DNA of 64,000 bases from Hepsetus odoe. Taxonomy: Eukaryota; Chordata; Actinopteri; Characiformes; Hepsetidae. The position numbers and the translations under genes were made by a program. Positions 46,064 to 56,657 of this stretch are shown here, piece after piece (within the stretch, counting starts at the first letter, position 1; the number at the start of each line of letters is the position of its first letter). Under the pieces are notes generated by a model that searched no databases, had not been told where the DNA came from, and worked only from the letters and a program-made list of their open reading frames with translations. The stretch lies in contig CM029382.1 in assembly GCA_017165825.1 (NCBI GenBank), positions 22,577,941 to 22,641,940 of the forward strand, read 5' to 3'.

Positions 46064-46470
46064 ATAGTGAAGGTAATGAGACCAACTATGCTATACGGCT
46101 TGGAGACGGTGGCACTGACGAAAAGATTTAAAGAGTTAAAGATGCTGAGAGTCGGGTGTGACGAGGATGGACAGGATTACAAATGAGTATGTTAGAGCGA
46201 TGGCTCAGGTTGGACATTTTGGAGACAAAGTTAGAGAGGCAAAGTTGTGTTGGTTTGGACGTGTCCAGAGGAGACGAGGATTATATCAGGAGGAGGATGT
46301 TGAAGATGGAGCTGCCAGGAAAGAGGAGAGGAAGACCAGAGAGGAGGATTATGGACGTGGTGAGAGAGGACATGCAGGTGTGAAAGAGGACGATGCAGAG
46401 GACCGGAAGAAATGGAGATGGTAGATCAGCTGTGGCGACGGGAGCAGCTGAGAGAAGAGGGATGAGGTGT
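46064..46470 (+). pseudogene. Non-LTR RT C-terminal remnant
   Basis: Readings RPTMLYGLETVALTKR, LKMLRVG, TRMDRITNEYVRAMAQVGHF, GDKVREAKLCWFGRVQRR and AGVKEEDAEDRKKWRW. Same region of the same family as the 28.8-kb copy, with one shift near 46155. This is a 5'-truncated inactive copy. Confidence 0.85.
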
Positions 46471-46535
46471 GTTTTGAATTTGTGGCTTCTAGTCTGTAAA
46501 GTTTACATGCCAGTGAGTTAATTTCTTGTCTTGTG

Positions 46536-46763
46536 AAAGTGAAAGTGACTACCCTTGTCATTGTGAAACGCAGCACAGCACAACACAACGAAATTCAACC
46601 CATACACACACGTGCAGCAGGGGGCAGCTATTGAAAGCGCCCGGGGAGCAGTGACAGGGACGGTACCTTGCTTAAGGGTACCTCTGGGCAACCAACTGGT
46701 CTGAGATTCGAACCCACAATCTTCTGATCCGGGGTAAATCCCTAAACACTAGGCCACCTTAAA
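46536..46763 (-). mobile_element. SINE-A, near full length
   Basis: Minus orientation: 'ttgtgaaagtgaaagtgact', 'cagcagggggcagctattga', 'ggtaccttgcttaagggtac', B-box complement 'gattcgaacccac' and 'ctaggccacc'. Well preserved. Confidence 0.93.
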
Positions 46764-46767
46764 ACAC

Positions 46768-46902
46768 GTGATGCGTTACACCCCAGTGACACCAGAGGGA
46801 TCAACCCAGTGATGCGTTACACCCCAGTGACACCAGAGGGACAAACCCAGTGATGCGTTACACCCCAGTGACACCAGAGGGACAAACCCAGTGATGCGTT
46901 AG
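46768..46902. repeat. 41-bp tandem repeat, 3.3 copies
   Basis: 'gtgatgcgttacaccccagt' starts at 46768, 46809, 46850 and 46891, exactly 41 bases apart. Units are nearly identical (atcaa versus acaaa), so the expansion is recent. Confidence 0.97.
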
Positions 46903-47002
46903 TCTTTTTTCCAAATTTTTGGTGCAATTAAATTTTTTGGTTCCATTTTCCAACCCAAATTTAATCGCTTCCTTAAAATGTACACATGAAAACAGATGGA
47001 GC

Positions 47003-47004
<2 letters not shown>

Positions 47005-47045
<41 letters not shown>

Positions 47046-47156
47046 ACTCACACACTCTCACACACACACACATACTCACAGAGGTAGTTCAGCAGTGATT
47101 CAGAGTGAGTGTTCAATCAGCTCACCCAGCAGGTGGGAGGAGAGATGTTCCCTGGT

Positions 47157-47210
<54 letters not shown>
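47005..47210. repeat. Long (CA)n tracts
   Basis: CA runs at 47005-47072 (interrupted) and 47159-47209. Confidence 0.96.
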
Positions 47211-47211
<1 letters not shown>

Positions 47212-47799
47212 TTTCTCTCTCTCTCTCAATCATGGTACCACAAACTTCCATCTTTCCGCTTCCCATTTCCATCTTTCTCCCTCTTTCTCTGAGTTCTTTC
47301 TTACCCTTCCCCCTCCTTTTCCCTCTTTACCTCTTTTCCATCAACCCTTCAATCTCTCCGTTCCCTCGTTCATCTTCAGATGGCGATTTATCCCCCTGAG
47401 TGCTTTTCTTCCTTTTATTTGTTTACGACAGGAATGGCCTGAAATCAGCCGCAGAATTGACCTCCGGCCATCTGGAGGCCGTTCTCCTTCATCATCCCTC
47501 TTTATCTCTCTCTCTTCTCGCTTTCCCTCAATCTGCCCGTATTTCTCTCTCTCTCTGATTGTTCCAGTAAAGTTAGATGAATTGAACGAAGTGACTTTGA
47601 TGTGTAAAATCATATTTTTTTCCGTTTTTTAACCTAAATGAGAATATGCATCTGTTCATTTTCTCACGTGAGAATGTTAGTCAACCGAGCAAAGTCGTCT
47701 GATACGTCCTTCTGGTTTTATTTGTCCTTTGTCCTCCTTTGTCTTTCCCTCGATTCACCTTGGGGCTTGTGTTTGACTAGACAGCCTCAGTTATAGAGG

Positions 47800-47925
47800 C
47801 GGATGGATGGATGGATGGATGGATGGATGGAGAGATTAAGAGAGTAAGTCAATAGTAGAATGAATAAGGTCTGCGATGGATGGATGGATAGATAGGTGGA
47901 TGGATGGATGGAGAGATTGAGAGTA
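47800..47925. repeat. (GGAT)n tracts
   Basis: A perfect GGAT run at 47801-47830, then imperfect GGAT between 47875 and 47915. Confidence 0.95.
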
Positions 47926-48160
47926 AGTCAGTAAATAGAAGAATGGATAAGGATGAATGGATGGAGAGAAAGGAAGTCCAGGAATTGGAATCTGTCAAGC
48001 TTAAACTAAGAGATTTTTTAAAATTATTTTTTATTGTATATATTTGTTTTGTCATTTTGGACATATTGGACATGAAACAAATGTTTTCTGGACTCATCTT
48101 CCTGTTTGGGACCTGCCTCCTCCTCGTCCTTTGTCCTCCTTTGCCTTTCAGTCTGTCTAC

Positions 48161-48169
<9 letters not shown>

Positions 48170-48198
<29 letters not shown>

Positions 48199-48253
48199 GT
48201 GAAAAGATTTCACATTTTGGAACGAACATGTTAATAGTTATTATTGAAGAAGT

Positions 48254-48295
<42 letters not shown>
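48170..48295. repeat. (GA)n then (CA)n
   Basis: GA at 48170-48196 and CA at 48254-48299 with a single g interruption. Confidence 0.95.
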
Positions 48296-48296
<1 letters not shown>

Positions 48297-48561
48297 CACT
48301 TAGCAGCCTCTTCACACTAAGTAGAAAGTTTTTATCTTCTCTTATTCCTGCCTTTCACCTCTTTCTCTCTCCTTCTCTCCCTCTTTCTTTCTCATCCTCT
48401 TTGCCCCTCTCATTCCTTATATTTTCCTGTCTTTCCATCTCTCCATCTCTTTCTCTCTTCTTTTGTGCTTCTCCCCCTCTCCCTCTCTTCGTCGCTCTGA
48501 CATATTTCTGTACTTATCTCAAACCCTCCCTCTGCCTTTCCACTCATTCGTTATCTTTGCC

Positions 48562-48565
<4 letters not shown>

Positions 48566-48593
<28 letters not shown>

Positions 48594-48594
48594 C
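48566..48594. repeat. (GT)n microsatellite
   Basis: A 29-base GT run within CT-rich sequence. Confidence 0.95.
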
Positions 48595-49103
48595 GCCCAC
48601 ATTGAGTTCATGGGCAGCTCTTTTTGCTTTTTTTTTTCCTTCTTGTTGTTCAAAAGTTCATTTCTCCTCTTTTTCGTGCTCGCAGACAAAAACAGTGTTT
48701 GTAACTTAGCAACAGTCAAGCACCCACAGCCAGCTCTTCTTCATTTTTGTTCACATTCTTTCCATTTTATCACACGATTGTTGCAGAAAGGCTGTTAATT
48801 CTCCCTGAATGGGAGGCGTTTGGCCTTTAATCACGTCGTCCTTGCGGATCGCCCTCCGTGTTTTCGGCGAGGCCCTTGACAGAAAGGGGTTCTTTTCATA
48901 AAAAAATTCAATCACTGTTCCCTTAGCGCTGTTCCATCAAAATAACACCCCCCTCCCCTCTCTCTCTCCACTGAGCTGTTAGATTTCTCACCTCGTGTGA
49001 ATGTGATCTGCTGCTGATGGACTGCGACGGCAACAGTGGCGGATCCTACCTGTAAACTTATTTCAACGCCAGCAGGTGTTGCCAAGCAGAGCGATGTCAG
49101 TTA

Positions 49104-49600
49104 GCAACCATTGAGGACAGGGAATTATAGAACTTGACGCAATGGATGATGTCTGTGTAGAATGGATGGATGGATGGATGAAAGGGAAATAAAGAGATGA
49201 AGGCAAAAATGGTAGAACTGCACCTAATGGTTAAGGTCTGCTCAGGAGGGATGGATGGACAGGGGAATAGATGAAGGCAGAAAAGGATAGAACTACATAG
49301 ATCTGAAAAGATCTGCTTAGAATAGATGGATGTATGGAGGCATGGATGGATGCAACCAATGAGGACAGGAAATTATAGAACTTGACGCAATGGATGAAGT
49401 CTGTGTAGAATGGATGGATGGATGATAGGGAAATAAAGAGATGAAGGCATCAAATGGTAGAACTGCACTGAATGGGTAAGGTCTGCTCAGGAGGGATGGA
49501 TGGACAGGGGAATAGATGAAGGCAACAAAGGATAGAACTACATAGATCTGAAAAGATCTGCTTAGAATTGATGGATGGATAGATCCATCCATCCATCTAT
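49104..49600. repeat. 248-bp tandem duplication
   Basis: 'gcaacca.tgaggacagg' starts at 49104 and 49352, and 'cttgacgcaatggatga' at 49133 and 49381. The copies differ by few substitutions and small indels. Each includes a GGAT run and 'agatctgaaaagatctgctt'. A partial third module follows at 49607-49650. Confidence 0.93.
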
Positions 49601-49701
49601 CTATGATAGGACTTCCAAGACAGGATGAGGTCTGCTTAGAATGGATGGACGAGGGAGGGATGGATCCATCCATCAATCCACAAAGGAGTTAATAGAAATG
49701 A

Positions 49702-49873
49702 TCACGTTCTAGTGCGTCCTCTTTGTATTTGGGGGATATAAGTTGATGATCTGATTTTTTCTCCTGTTTCATGGTGAGCTATGGTGAGTTGTGATGAGTT
49801 GACGAGGAGGAAAGATCTTTCAGTATCAGTAGGTTCTTCCTGCTGCAGTTTTGAGCAGAACGTGTTCAGGTAC
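49702..49873 (-). CDS. Exon-like open segment, unidentified
   Basis: On the minus strand a pyrimidine-rich acceptor-like 'ttttctctcaaccgcag' is followed by an open frame beginning YLNTFCSKLQQEEPTDTERS and running to a stop at 49702. No family is recognised. The match to a splice acceptor is good, but an ORF of this length is not unusual by chance and no donor-linked upstream exon is proven. Confidence 0.15.
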
Positions 49874-50142
49874 CTGCGGTTGAGAGAAAAGCAGAGAAAA
49901 TGAACTGCCTGAAAGGTACGGATCCACATCACGAAAAAGCCACAACCTCAAGACAAGTGCGAAGATGTGAATGTGATGTTCTGTCCACGAATCGTGATGG
50001 AGAATAAAGCAGCACTGAATATAAACTTTTCAGAGCTTATTTTAACACCTGGTGTTGCCATGCAGACCAACGTCTCTTAGCAACCAATGGAAGAAGTAAA
50101 GAAGTAAAGGATGACTTTTTGTAGAATGTAGGTAGTCTGAGT

Positions 50143-50500
50143 GGATGGATGGATGGATGCTATTGATCTCCAGGTCGACAGTCAGAGAGATAAATGAGTA
50201 GATGGATATTAATGATCCATAGATAGATAGATATATAGATGTATGGATCTGTATCATCTTTGGATGGATGGATGGATGGATACATATCCATCTCTACACA
50301 GATGGACAGGTAGTTGGATGGATGGATGGATGGACCTAATTCATCTGCAGATAGATAGATGGATGGATGGATGAATGATCTTTTCATTGATCTTTTTGAT
50401 GTATAGATGACGGAACGGATAGATTTTCAGATAGATATGTAGGTATATAAATAGACACATGGATGGAAGAGTAGATAGAAGGATGGGAGGATGGATAGAA
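50143..50500. repeat. (GGAT)/(GATA) array
   Basis: Imperfect GGAT and GATA runs dominate the block. The isoleucine/serine-rich open frames on the minus strand are its translations. Confidence 0.9.
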
Positions 50501-50571
50501 GTACTTCATCATCAAGAGAAACACTTGGTGGCAGAGCAGCAAATGTTCACTGTAGCATGTCCACATAGTGA

Positions 50572-50572
50572 C

Positions 50573-50606
<34 letters not shown>
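50572..50606. repeat. (CA)n microsatellite
   Basis: CA run with a late g interruption. Confidence 0.95.
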
Positions 50607-50611
<5 letters not shown>

Positions 50612-50929
50612 TCAGGCACTATGTAAAGTGGACAAGACAAGCTGGATGAGAAACTTCAACACTCAAAGCAGTGTGTCTGTAACTAGTTTTTTTGATGTGT
50701 GGACATCATCCATATGCAGATTCGGTCTTGATATGTCCTCAGTGGGTGGAATCACACCAAGCAGGTAGGATGGAGTGAGGAGCTTGAGGCCAGTCTGAGC
50801 AAGAGGTCCTGGCTACCTTCTAGGAGAACAGAGTGAACGAGTGAGCGGCTGAAGCGTGGAGGAGTTTCCAGGTTTACTGAAGCCACTAAAGCGTGGTGGA
50901 CACTCTGGGACTGGAACAGATGACCTTTG

Positions 50930-51053
50930 TTATTGGAAATAAAGGGAAGAGTTTAAAACAGGCTCCAATTTTGCTGCTTTTTCCTCCAGTGAGTCCAGGA
51001 ACGGCTCTGTAATGAACCTGGCCTTCCTATCGAGAACACTGACCACTGACTTC
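50930..51053 (-). CDS. Candidate terminal exon, unidentified
   Basis: On the minus strand 'tattcctttacag' looks like a 3' splice site. The following frame reads SVVSVLDRKARFITEPFLDS then LEEKAAKLEPVLNSSLYFQ and a stop. The mixed charged/hydrophobic composition is protein-like and free of simple repeats. I recognise no family. A clean donor-paired partner exon is not visible. This could be a real last exon, a decayed gene, or chance. Confidence 0.2.
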
Positions 51054-51184
51054 CTGTAAAGGAATAAAACACAGCACAGCATAGAAGAACACCGTCCACT
51101 AGAGACAGAGACAGGATCTAGAGACAGATACTTGAGGGCCTGGGCCTTCTCCACTGGCCATTGGGGAAGGAATTACTTAAAGGA

Positions 51185-51300
51185 AGGATGGATGGATTGA
51201 TGGATGGATGGATGGATGGGTCGATGAATGGATGGGTCTCATTTATCTCTAGATTGGATGGATGGTTGCTTAGATGGATGGATGGAAGAATTGGATGGAT
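51185..51300. repeat. (GGAT)n array
   Basis: Imperfect GGAT runs. Confidence 0.93.
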
Positions 51301-51321
51301 CTCATTGATATCTAGATACAG

Positions 51322-51437
51322 TACAGTATTGCCCTGAGGTACCCTTGAGCAAGGTACTGTCCCCGTCACTGCTCCCCAGGCGCTTTCAATAGCTGCCCAC
51401 TGCTGCACGTGTGTGTGTAGGGGTTAAATGCAGAGGT
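51322..51437 (+). mobile_element. SINE-A 3' two-thirds
   Basis: 'ttgccctgaggtacccttga', 'gctgcccactgctgcacgtg' and 'gttaaatgcagaggtccag' in family order; the head and extreme 3' end are absent. Confidence 0.85.
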
Positions 51438-51487
51438 CCAGTGGGGCAGCGGTGGGCTAGTGGTTAGGGTGTTGGCCACATGATACA
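51438..51487 (+). mobile_element. SINE-A 5' head, adjoining
   Basis: 'tggggcagcggtgggctagt' then 'ggttagggtgttggccac' is the start of SINE-A, placed after the core of another copy. The order is permuted relative to a single element (see findings). Confidence 0.8.
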
Positions 51488-51599
51488 TGAAGCAGAGGTT
51501 GCTGAGCTTGTCCACCTGTTAGAAAGACGCTAAAGGCCCTTTGTGATGTCTGTTGCCACAAGCTTTTTTCCCTGTAGGCCTCCCCTTGGCAAGTTAATG

Positions 51600-51720
51600 T
51601 CCTCAGCTAGCTCTGGCTCCAGAATGCAGGTGAACGAGTTCCACAGGTTCTACAAATGTTAGGTGTGACGTCTGCACTGGTTCTGCAGTTGAACAGGAAG
51701 TCAAAACACTGCAGCCCTTC
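51600..51720 (-). repeat. Dispersed repeat segment shared with 55.5 kb
   Basis: Minus strand 'cttcctgttcaactgcagaa' then 'ccag', 'gacgtcacacct' and 'tagaacctgtggaactc' aligns with minus-strand 55500-55575 ('ggactgcagaaccaggacgt', 'ggaacctatagaactcactg'). It overlaps the 107-codon open frame at 51603-51923. Confidence 0.45.
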
Positions 51721-52129
51721 AGAGCAAAAATGCCATCTGGAACTGAGGTAACCGGCACCCAACAGAGGACATTCTGATGTCCCTTCATCACTTGGTCTGC
51801 AATGAACTGCAACAGGATGCTCCTCTGGGACTGAGGAGCCTGTGGGTCAGTCTGCTGCTCCTGGATGGGCCACGGTGGAACAGGAGGAACCCATGGGGGA
51901 AAAGATACAAACCAGTCCTGCATCTCTCAGGTTGGCCTTTTTGCTGAGAGAAAAAGAGAGAAAGAGAGAGAGAATAAATGAGAATGAAGGAAATATCTTG
52001 TTTCATTCTTTTTCCACTTCTGCCGTTCTCTCACTCACCACCTGTCTGGCCTTTCGTGCTTGTGGGTTTGGATCCGAGTGCCTCTTGCTCCACAGTCTGA
52101 CTCTCAGTTGTTCGGGTTGTGTGTCCACG

Positions 52130-52168
<39 letters not shown>
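52130..52168. repeat. (GT)n microsatellite
   Basis: A perfect 38-base GT run. Confidence 0.96.
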
Positions 52169-52169
<1 letters not shown>

Positions 52170-52273
52170 TATCAATGCTACATTTGAACAGTTTATAGCA
52201 GCTCATCTGTAAGGAAAACACATCTATATGCAAATCGACAGGGACTCAAATATACTTGGACCTGGTACACTCA

Positions 52274-52276
<3 letters not shown>

Positions 52277-52306
<30 letters not shown>
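52277..52306. repeat. (CA)n microsatellite
   Basis: A 30-base CA run. Confidence 0.96.
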
Positions 52307-52307
<1 letters not shown>

Positions 52308-52565
52308 GGCACTCTTCTGCTTTTCCTCTCACTCTGTTTCTCTATTTACATTGACTTCGTAAATGCAACCCTTTTCATCCAAATTTTTTTACATTTCTGC
52401 ATAAATATGAACCGAAATGGTCTGATTTCCTGAAAGTAGGAGAACAGAATACAGTTAAAACATCAAAGCAAAAAAGTAATTTAATTGGGTGTTTATTTAT
52501 TTGAGAAAATAATCTAATAGGCCACTTTTCCTCAGGTATGTTTAGGTACGGGAAAAAAACATTTC

Positions 52566-52800
52566 AACCATCCATCCATCTACAGATGAATGATATCCAT
52601 CCATTTATCAATTTTATCCATCCATCCAACCAGCCATCAGTCCATCCATCCAACTAACCATCCATCCATCCATCCATCCATCCAGCCCTCCATACAATCA
52701 GCAAACCATTCTTCAATCCAACAATCCATCCATCAATCCATGTATCTAGAAATGAGTGAGAACCATCCATCTATCCATCCTTCCATCCATCCATGTATTT
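52566..52800. repeat. (CCAT)n array
   Basis: Imperfect CCAT runs on the plus strand, i.e. opposite in strand to the GGAT arrays at 49-51 kb. Confidence 0.93.
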
Positions 52801-53039
52801 GATGTAGAAATCTGATTGATTGAATGATTGCATTGCCACATTCGAAACACATTGGTCAATCCCCATTCCATATTGCTCATACATACAAGCACTGCATTTA
52901 TCTTACTTACAGGAGCCTAATACACTTTAGCTCCATCCAGTGCAAAAATCTTCACCCCTCAGTTATTTCTGTTTTGTACAGAATCTCCTTGTTGGTGCAA
53001 AACTACTATATAATGTCTGCCAAACTGTCTAATGCTGAG

Positions 53040-53640
53040 TGAATTAAATGAAAGAAATGGGAACAAATGTTTCAGAGCTCCAGACTGTAAAGCGTCTAAA
53101 GATGCAAGGTTCTAGATAAATGGATTCCACCCACTCAGCGTTCAGCATCAACAGTAAACAAATCACCTGATCATCTACACCTGTTTCTTCACTGCTTCAT
53201 GTCTTTAGTTAGACGCTTTGTTTACATTTACATTTACGGCATTTAGCAGACGCTCTTATCCAGAGCCACTTCCATGTCCTGATTACAGGGACAGTCCCCC
53301 TGGAGACACTCAGGGTTAAGGGTCTTGCTCAGGGACCCAGTGGTGGGATTTGAACATGGGACCTCTTGTCCATAGACAAGTACCCACCACTGGACCACCA
53401 CCACCCTTTGTTCTGCTTGAAGGTTCAGACGTAGATCACTGTGTGGATTAACCAACACAAAACAGTCAAACTGCTCAGGTACAGAGACTGGACTGAAAAT
53501 GAGAGACAACAACACTGTCCTTCAGGAAGATCTGGAGAACTGCTCAGGTACAGAGACTGGACTGAAAATGAGAGACAACAACACTGTCCTTCAGGAAATG
53601 AGGGACTGAAGACTTTTGCACAGTGCTGCAGAAATAAAAT
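53040..53640 (+). mobile_element. 69-bp-unit element split by a SINE-B
   Basis: 5' arm 'gaaatgggaacaaatgtttc', 'caaggttctagataaatgga' and 'cacctgtttcttcactgctt' runs to 53220, then SINE-B, then 'cttgaaggttcagacgtaga', 'accaacacaaaacagtcaaa' and 69-bp units with 'atgagagac' at 53499 and 53568. The 3' arm is shortened ('gaagacttttgcacagtgct'). Confidence 0.87.
53221..53405 (-). mobile_element. SINE-B inserted with target-site duplication
   Basis: 'tttacatttacatttacggc' tail through 'agcagacgctcttatccaga', 'agtccccctggagacactca' to 'ccactggaccaccacc'. 'ctttgtt' lies at 53216-53222 and again at 53406-53412, and the host element is continuous across it. This shows a retroposition event directly. 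Confidence 0.95.
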
Positions 53641-53904
53641 GTTTCATAATGTCGTAAGGCTGCAAGTTAGTGGAAAAAATTAAGAAAGGAATAGGTTTAA
53701 AAAAAAAGGATAAGTGGCCTTAAAAGTGAACAACATTGTCCGAAGCCTTTTCTTTGAAGTCTTACTGGCTTGTTTGAAGTTTGAAACTTTTCTAACATGG
53801 AATCTATCAAGTGAACAGAATGAATGATGTCATAATGAAGGTAATTAATGCAGTTACATGAATATTAAACAATTCTGCTCAGAGTTTTAGTGAACTAGCT
53901 GCTT

Positions 53905-53952
53905 CTGTTCATGTGTGTGTGTGTGCGTGTGTGTGTGTGCGCGCATGTGTGT
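53905..53952. repeat. Interrupted (GT)n tract
   Basis: GT with c interruptions. Confidence 0.9.
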
Positions 53953-54270
53953 CGTTATCCCCTGTTTCTGTGAATAGCCGGGGGTCGGCGGGTCAGAGGG
54001 AAGGACATGCCGGTGTGTGATCAAGGTTCAGGGGTTGCCGTGGAGATGATTGACAGGGTCAGGGGTTTGATGGGAACTTTGTGTGTCCCCTCACATCCCA
54101 TAATTATCACACCACCTGCACCACTCACTCTTCTCTGCTGTATTTTTCCCCTCTTTCAGTTTTATCCTGCCGTATACCTGCTTTCATTCGTTCCCTCTCT
54201 TCTTATTCTTTCTCTCCTGTTCTTTTGAACTTTATCTCTTCTTTCTCTATCCCTTTCTCAGCATTTCTTT

Positions 54271-54274
<4 letters not shown>

Positions 54275-54305
<31 letters not shown>
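54275..54305. repeat. (CT)n tract
   Basis: CT run in a CT-rich block (54180-54430). Confidence 0.93.
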
Positions 54306-54308
<3 letters not shown>

Positions 54309-54461
54309 TATCTGATCTATCCCTGGCTCTTTCTTTCGCTTTACATTTTTTTCTTCTTCATTCTCTCCCTTTTTTCACTCATGGAATCTCTCTCTCTCTT
54401 GCTCTCTCTCTGTTTTTCATTCCTTCTTATCCGGCAAGTTTGCTGACAGATTGTCTGATGG

Positions 54462-54462
<1 letters not shown>

Positions 54463-54507
<45 letters not shown>
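54463..54507. repeat. (GT)n microsatellite
   Basis: A perfect 45-base GT run; a short CA tract follows near 54571. Confidence 0.96.
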
Positions 54508-54509
<2 letters not shown>

Positions 54510-54712
54510 ATACTCCAGAGAGATGACCCTTTTCCTCTCCAGCCTCCTGAGCCCCATTGACTTTTCCTGACACACACACACGCACACACACACACCCCTC
54601 TTGCTTGTGACTGAAGTGCGGAGTGTGTGGGGGTTTTTACGTCAGTGTTAAGTGCTTATTCCTCTTAATTCCAGCTCTTCATCACAGTTTCATCACAATG
54701 CTGCAGTAAGTC

Positions 54713-54714
54713 AC

Positions 54715-54766
<52 letters not shown>
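54713..54766. repeat. (CTTT)n microsatellite
   Basis: About 13 uninterrupted tetranucleotide units. Confidence 0.97.
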
Positions 54767-54767
<1 letters not shown>

Positions 54768-54799
54768 TCTCTCTATCTTTGTAGCGCACGTCATGTTTT

Positions 54800-55490
54800 G
54801 TCTTTTATCTCCTCCATCTCATTCTTTCTGTGGGAGCCGGCCAGTGTGTGTGAATGTGTATTCACGTTGACTGTAATAATTCGGCCTCATGAGTTTATTA
54901 CATGTGACGGATTGGTCTCCACTCTTCCTGATTGGACTTTAGAGAAAAGAGGGATTTCTGCTTGTCTTCAGTTCAGAATTGAGCCAAAACATGTTAAGGG
55001 ACCTCAAATTATGTACGAAGGCTTCTGTCCTCCCTCAACATCTGGCTTTTTACTCATCCTTTCTGAGGAAAATGTGACACTTTACCGAAGGGATTGATGA
55101 GGCCCCTCTATAAACCTTTTAGGACAGTTGACATAAGCCTGAATGGACATTTCTAAAAGCTTGTATAATATGTTTGTTGGGGTGAGTGATGGTGGACTTT
55201 TATAAATGTCGGTGTAGCTTTATGGATATTCTCATAAAACGCTTAGCTATCTTATGAATCCTATCCTCCAGTGAAGTCATAACAATTTTAGAAAACCTTA
55301 AAGATCAGTAAAAATTGAGTAAATGCTCCCATTTTCCAAGTTTGTCCAATTATCCATCCGCTTTTCAACATTTGAATCATTTTCTAACAAAAAATGACAT
55401 AAATATATAGAAAAATCCCCCTAAAATCAAATCTGAACCATTTTATCCTTTTACAAACCAATAAAAGCTGTTTAAGTGGACAGTTTTAAG
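54800..55490. other. No gene or repeat recognised
   Basis: Unique-looking AT-rich sequence. Confidence 0.45.
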
Positions 55491-55494
55491 CAGT

Positions 55495-55580
55495 TCTAGC
55501 TTCAGTGAGTTCTATAGGTTCCAGGTAGGACGTCCTGGTTCTGCAGTCCCTTTTTGACCAGGAAGAGGAGTGAATGACAC
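55495..55580 (-). repeat. Dispersed repeat segment shared with 51.6 kb
   Basis: Minus strand 'cttcctggtcaaaaagggac' then 'tgcagaaccaggacgtccta', 'cctggaacctatagaactca'. See 51600-51720. Confidence 0.45.
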
Positions 55581-55584
55581 TTTC

Positions 55585-56655
55585 TATCATGCCTTCTATG
55601 AAATTGACACAAGTATAGTGTTGGTTTGTCTAAATTCTTCATGACCCAGAAATTGAGTCATTCTAATTGTGGACCCTACATTAGACCTTGCATAATGTCC
55701 TGGTTGGACACTCTCCAGAAATGCTGGAGTCTGTCTTCTTCACTTCTTCGTGGAGTAAATAATAAAGCCATGTATCAAAGGCTAACAACCACATTTGTCT
55801 TGACTGATTGGAGATCAGCATTTCGCAACGCCATTGTTTTCATGAGGATCTGAAGACAATATTTATTATAGAATATGAAAAGTTGTCCTTATAGTGAAAG
55901 TGTACAGATTGAAGAATGGGGTCCATCTGATATCATGAGCCAAGGCCACTCAGAAAATGCCTGGTCCACAATCTCTGCACAAGCTACGGTATTGTCCATG
56001 GTGGCTAACGACTCTGCTAACAACAACGATAACAGTTTCCAACACAGAGAAGCTGACCAAAAAGGTGTACGTTGTTAGGTGTATCATGGGTTTGTCCCAA
56101 AACACAAGGCTTCTTTGAAAGGGATACAACCGAACCGGGCCAGTCATTGGAACTATGCAAAAAGTATGTCTCTAGTATGTAGCGTCCCTGAGATATTTCG
56201 TTTGTGGACCTGGGAAAGTTAACAGTAGGCCAACACAGGGATCATAGTGTGTCTTTAGCAAATATTTGCAGGTGTACAAAGTGCTAGTGTGTATTTCTGG
56301 ACTGGATTAGCTGGTAGGTGCATTTAACCCTTGACTGTCTCTCATTGGACAACAAAAAGTGTGCAAACAATGGCTGTTGAGCATTGATCTGTTCTGATCT
56401 AACGGACAGGCAGTACGACTGAGTCAGCAGAGGGTAGGCCTGGAATTTCACAGGAATGTATGACACTCAAGATGGCGGACTGAAGACGAGGGTGAAATTT
56501 TTTGATGTCAGTGGTTTGAAAGTAATAAATACCTTTCCAACATTTCTCAGCCCAATGTCAGATTAATTTGCTGCTGGTACCTTTCTAGCTAATTTTCCTT
56601 TACTTTTTGGAGGAAGGAATGTTTAGAGCATGGTTGGCTGACGTGTCTGCATCAA
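55585..56655. other. No gene recognised
   Basis: Short open frames on both strands without domains. The stretch 55626-56080 has several overlapping 65-75-codon frames but no repeat signature I can place. Confidence 0.45.
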
Positions 56656-56657
56656 GT

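Noticed and set aside
51603..51923. 107-codon minus-strand open frame that looks protein-like
   Set aside because: Its last third coincides with a dispersed segment also found at 55.5 kb, the frame has a stop just before its ATG, and no family is recognised. It is kept only as part of a low-confidence finding.
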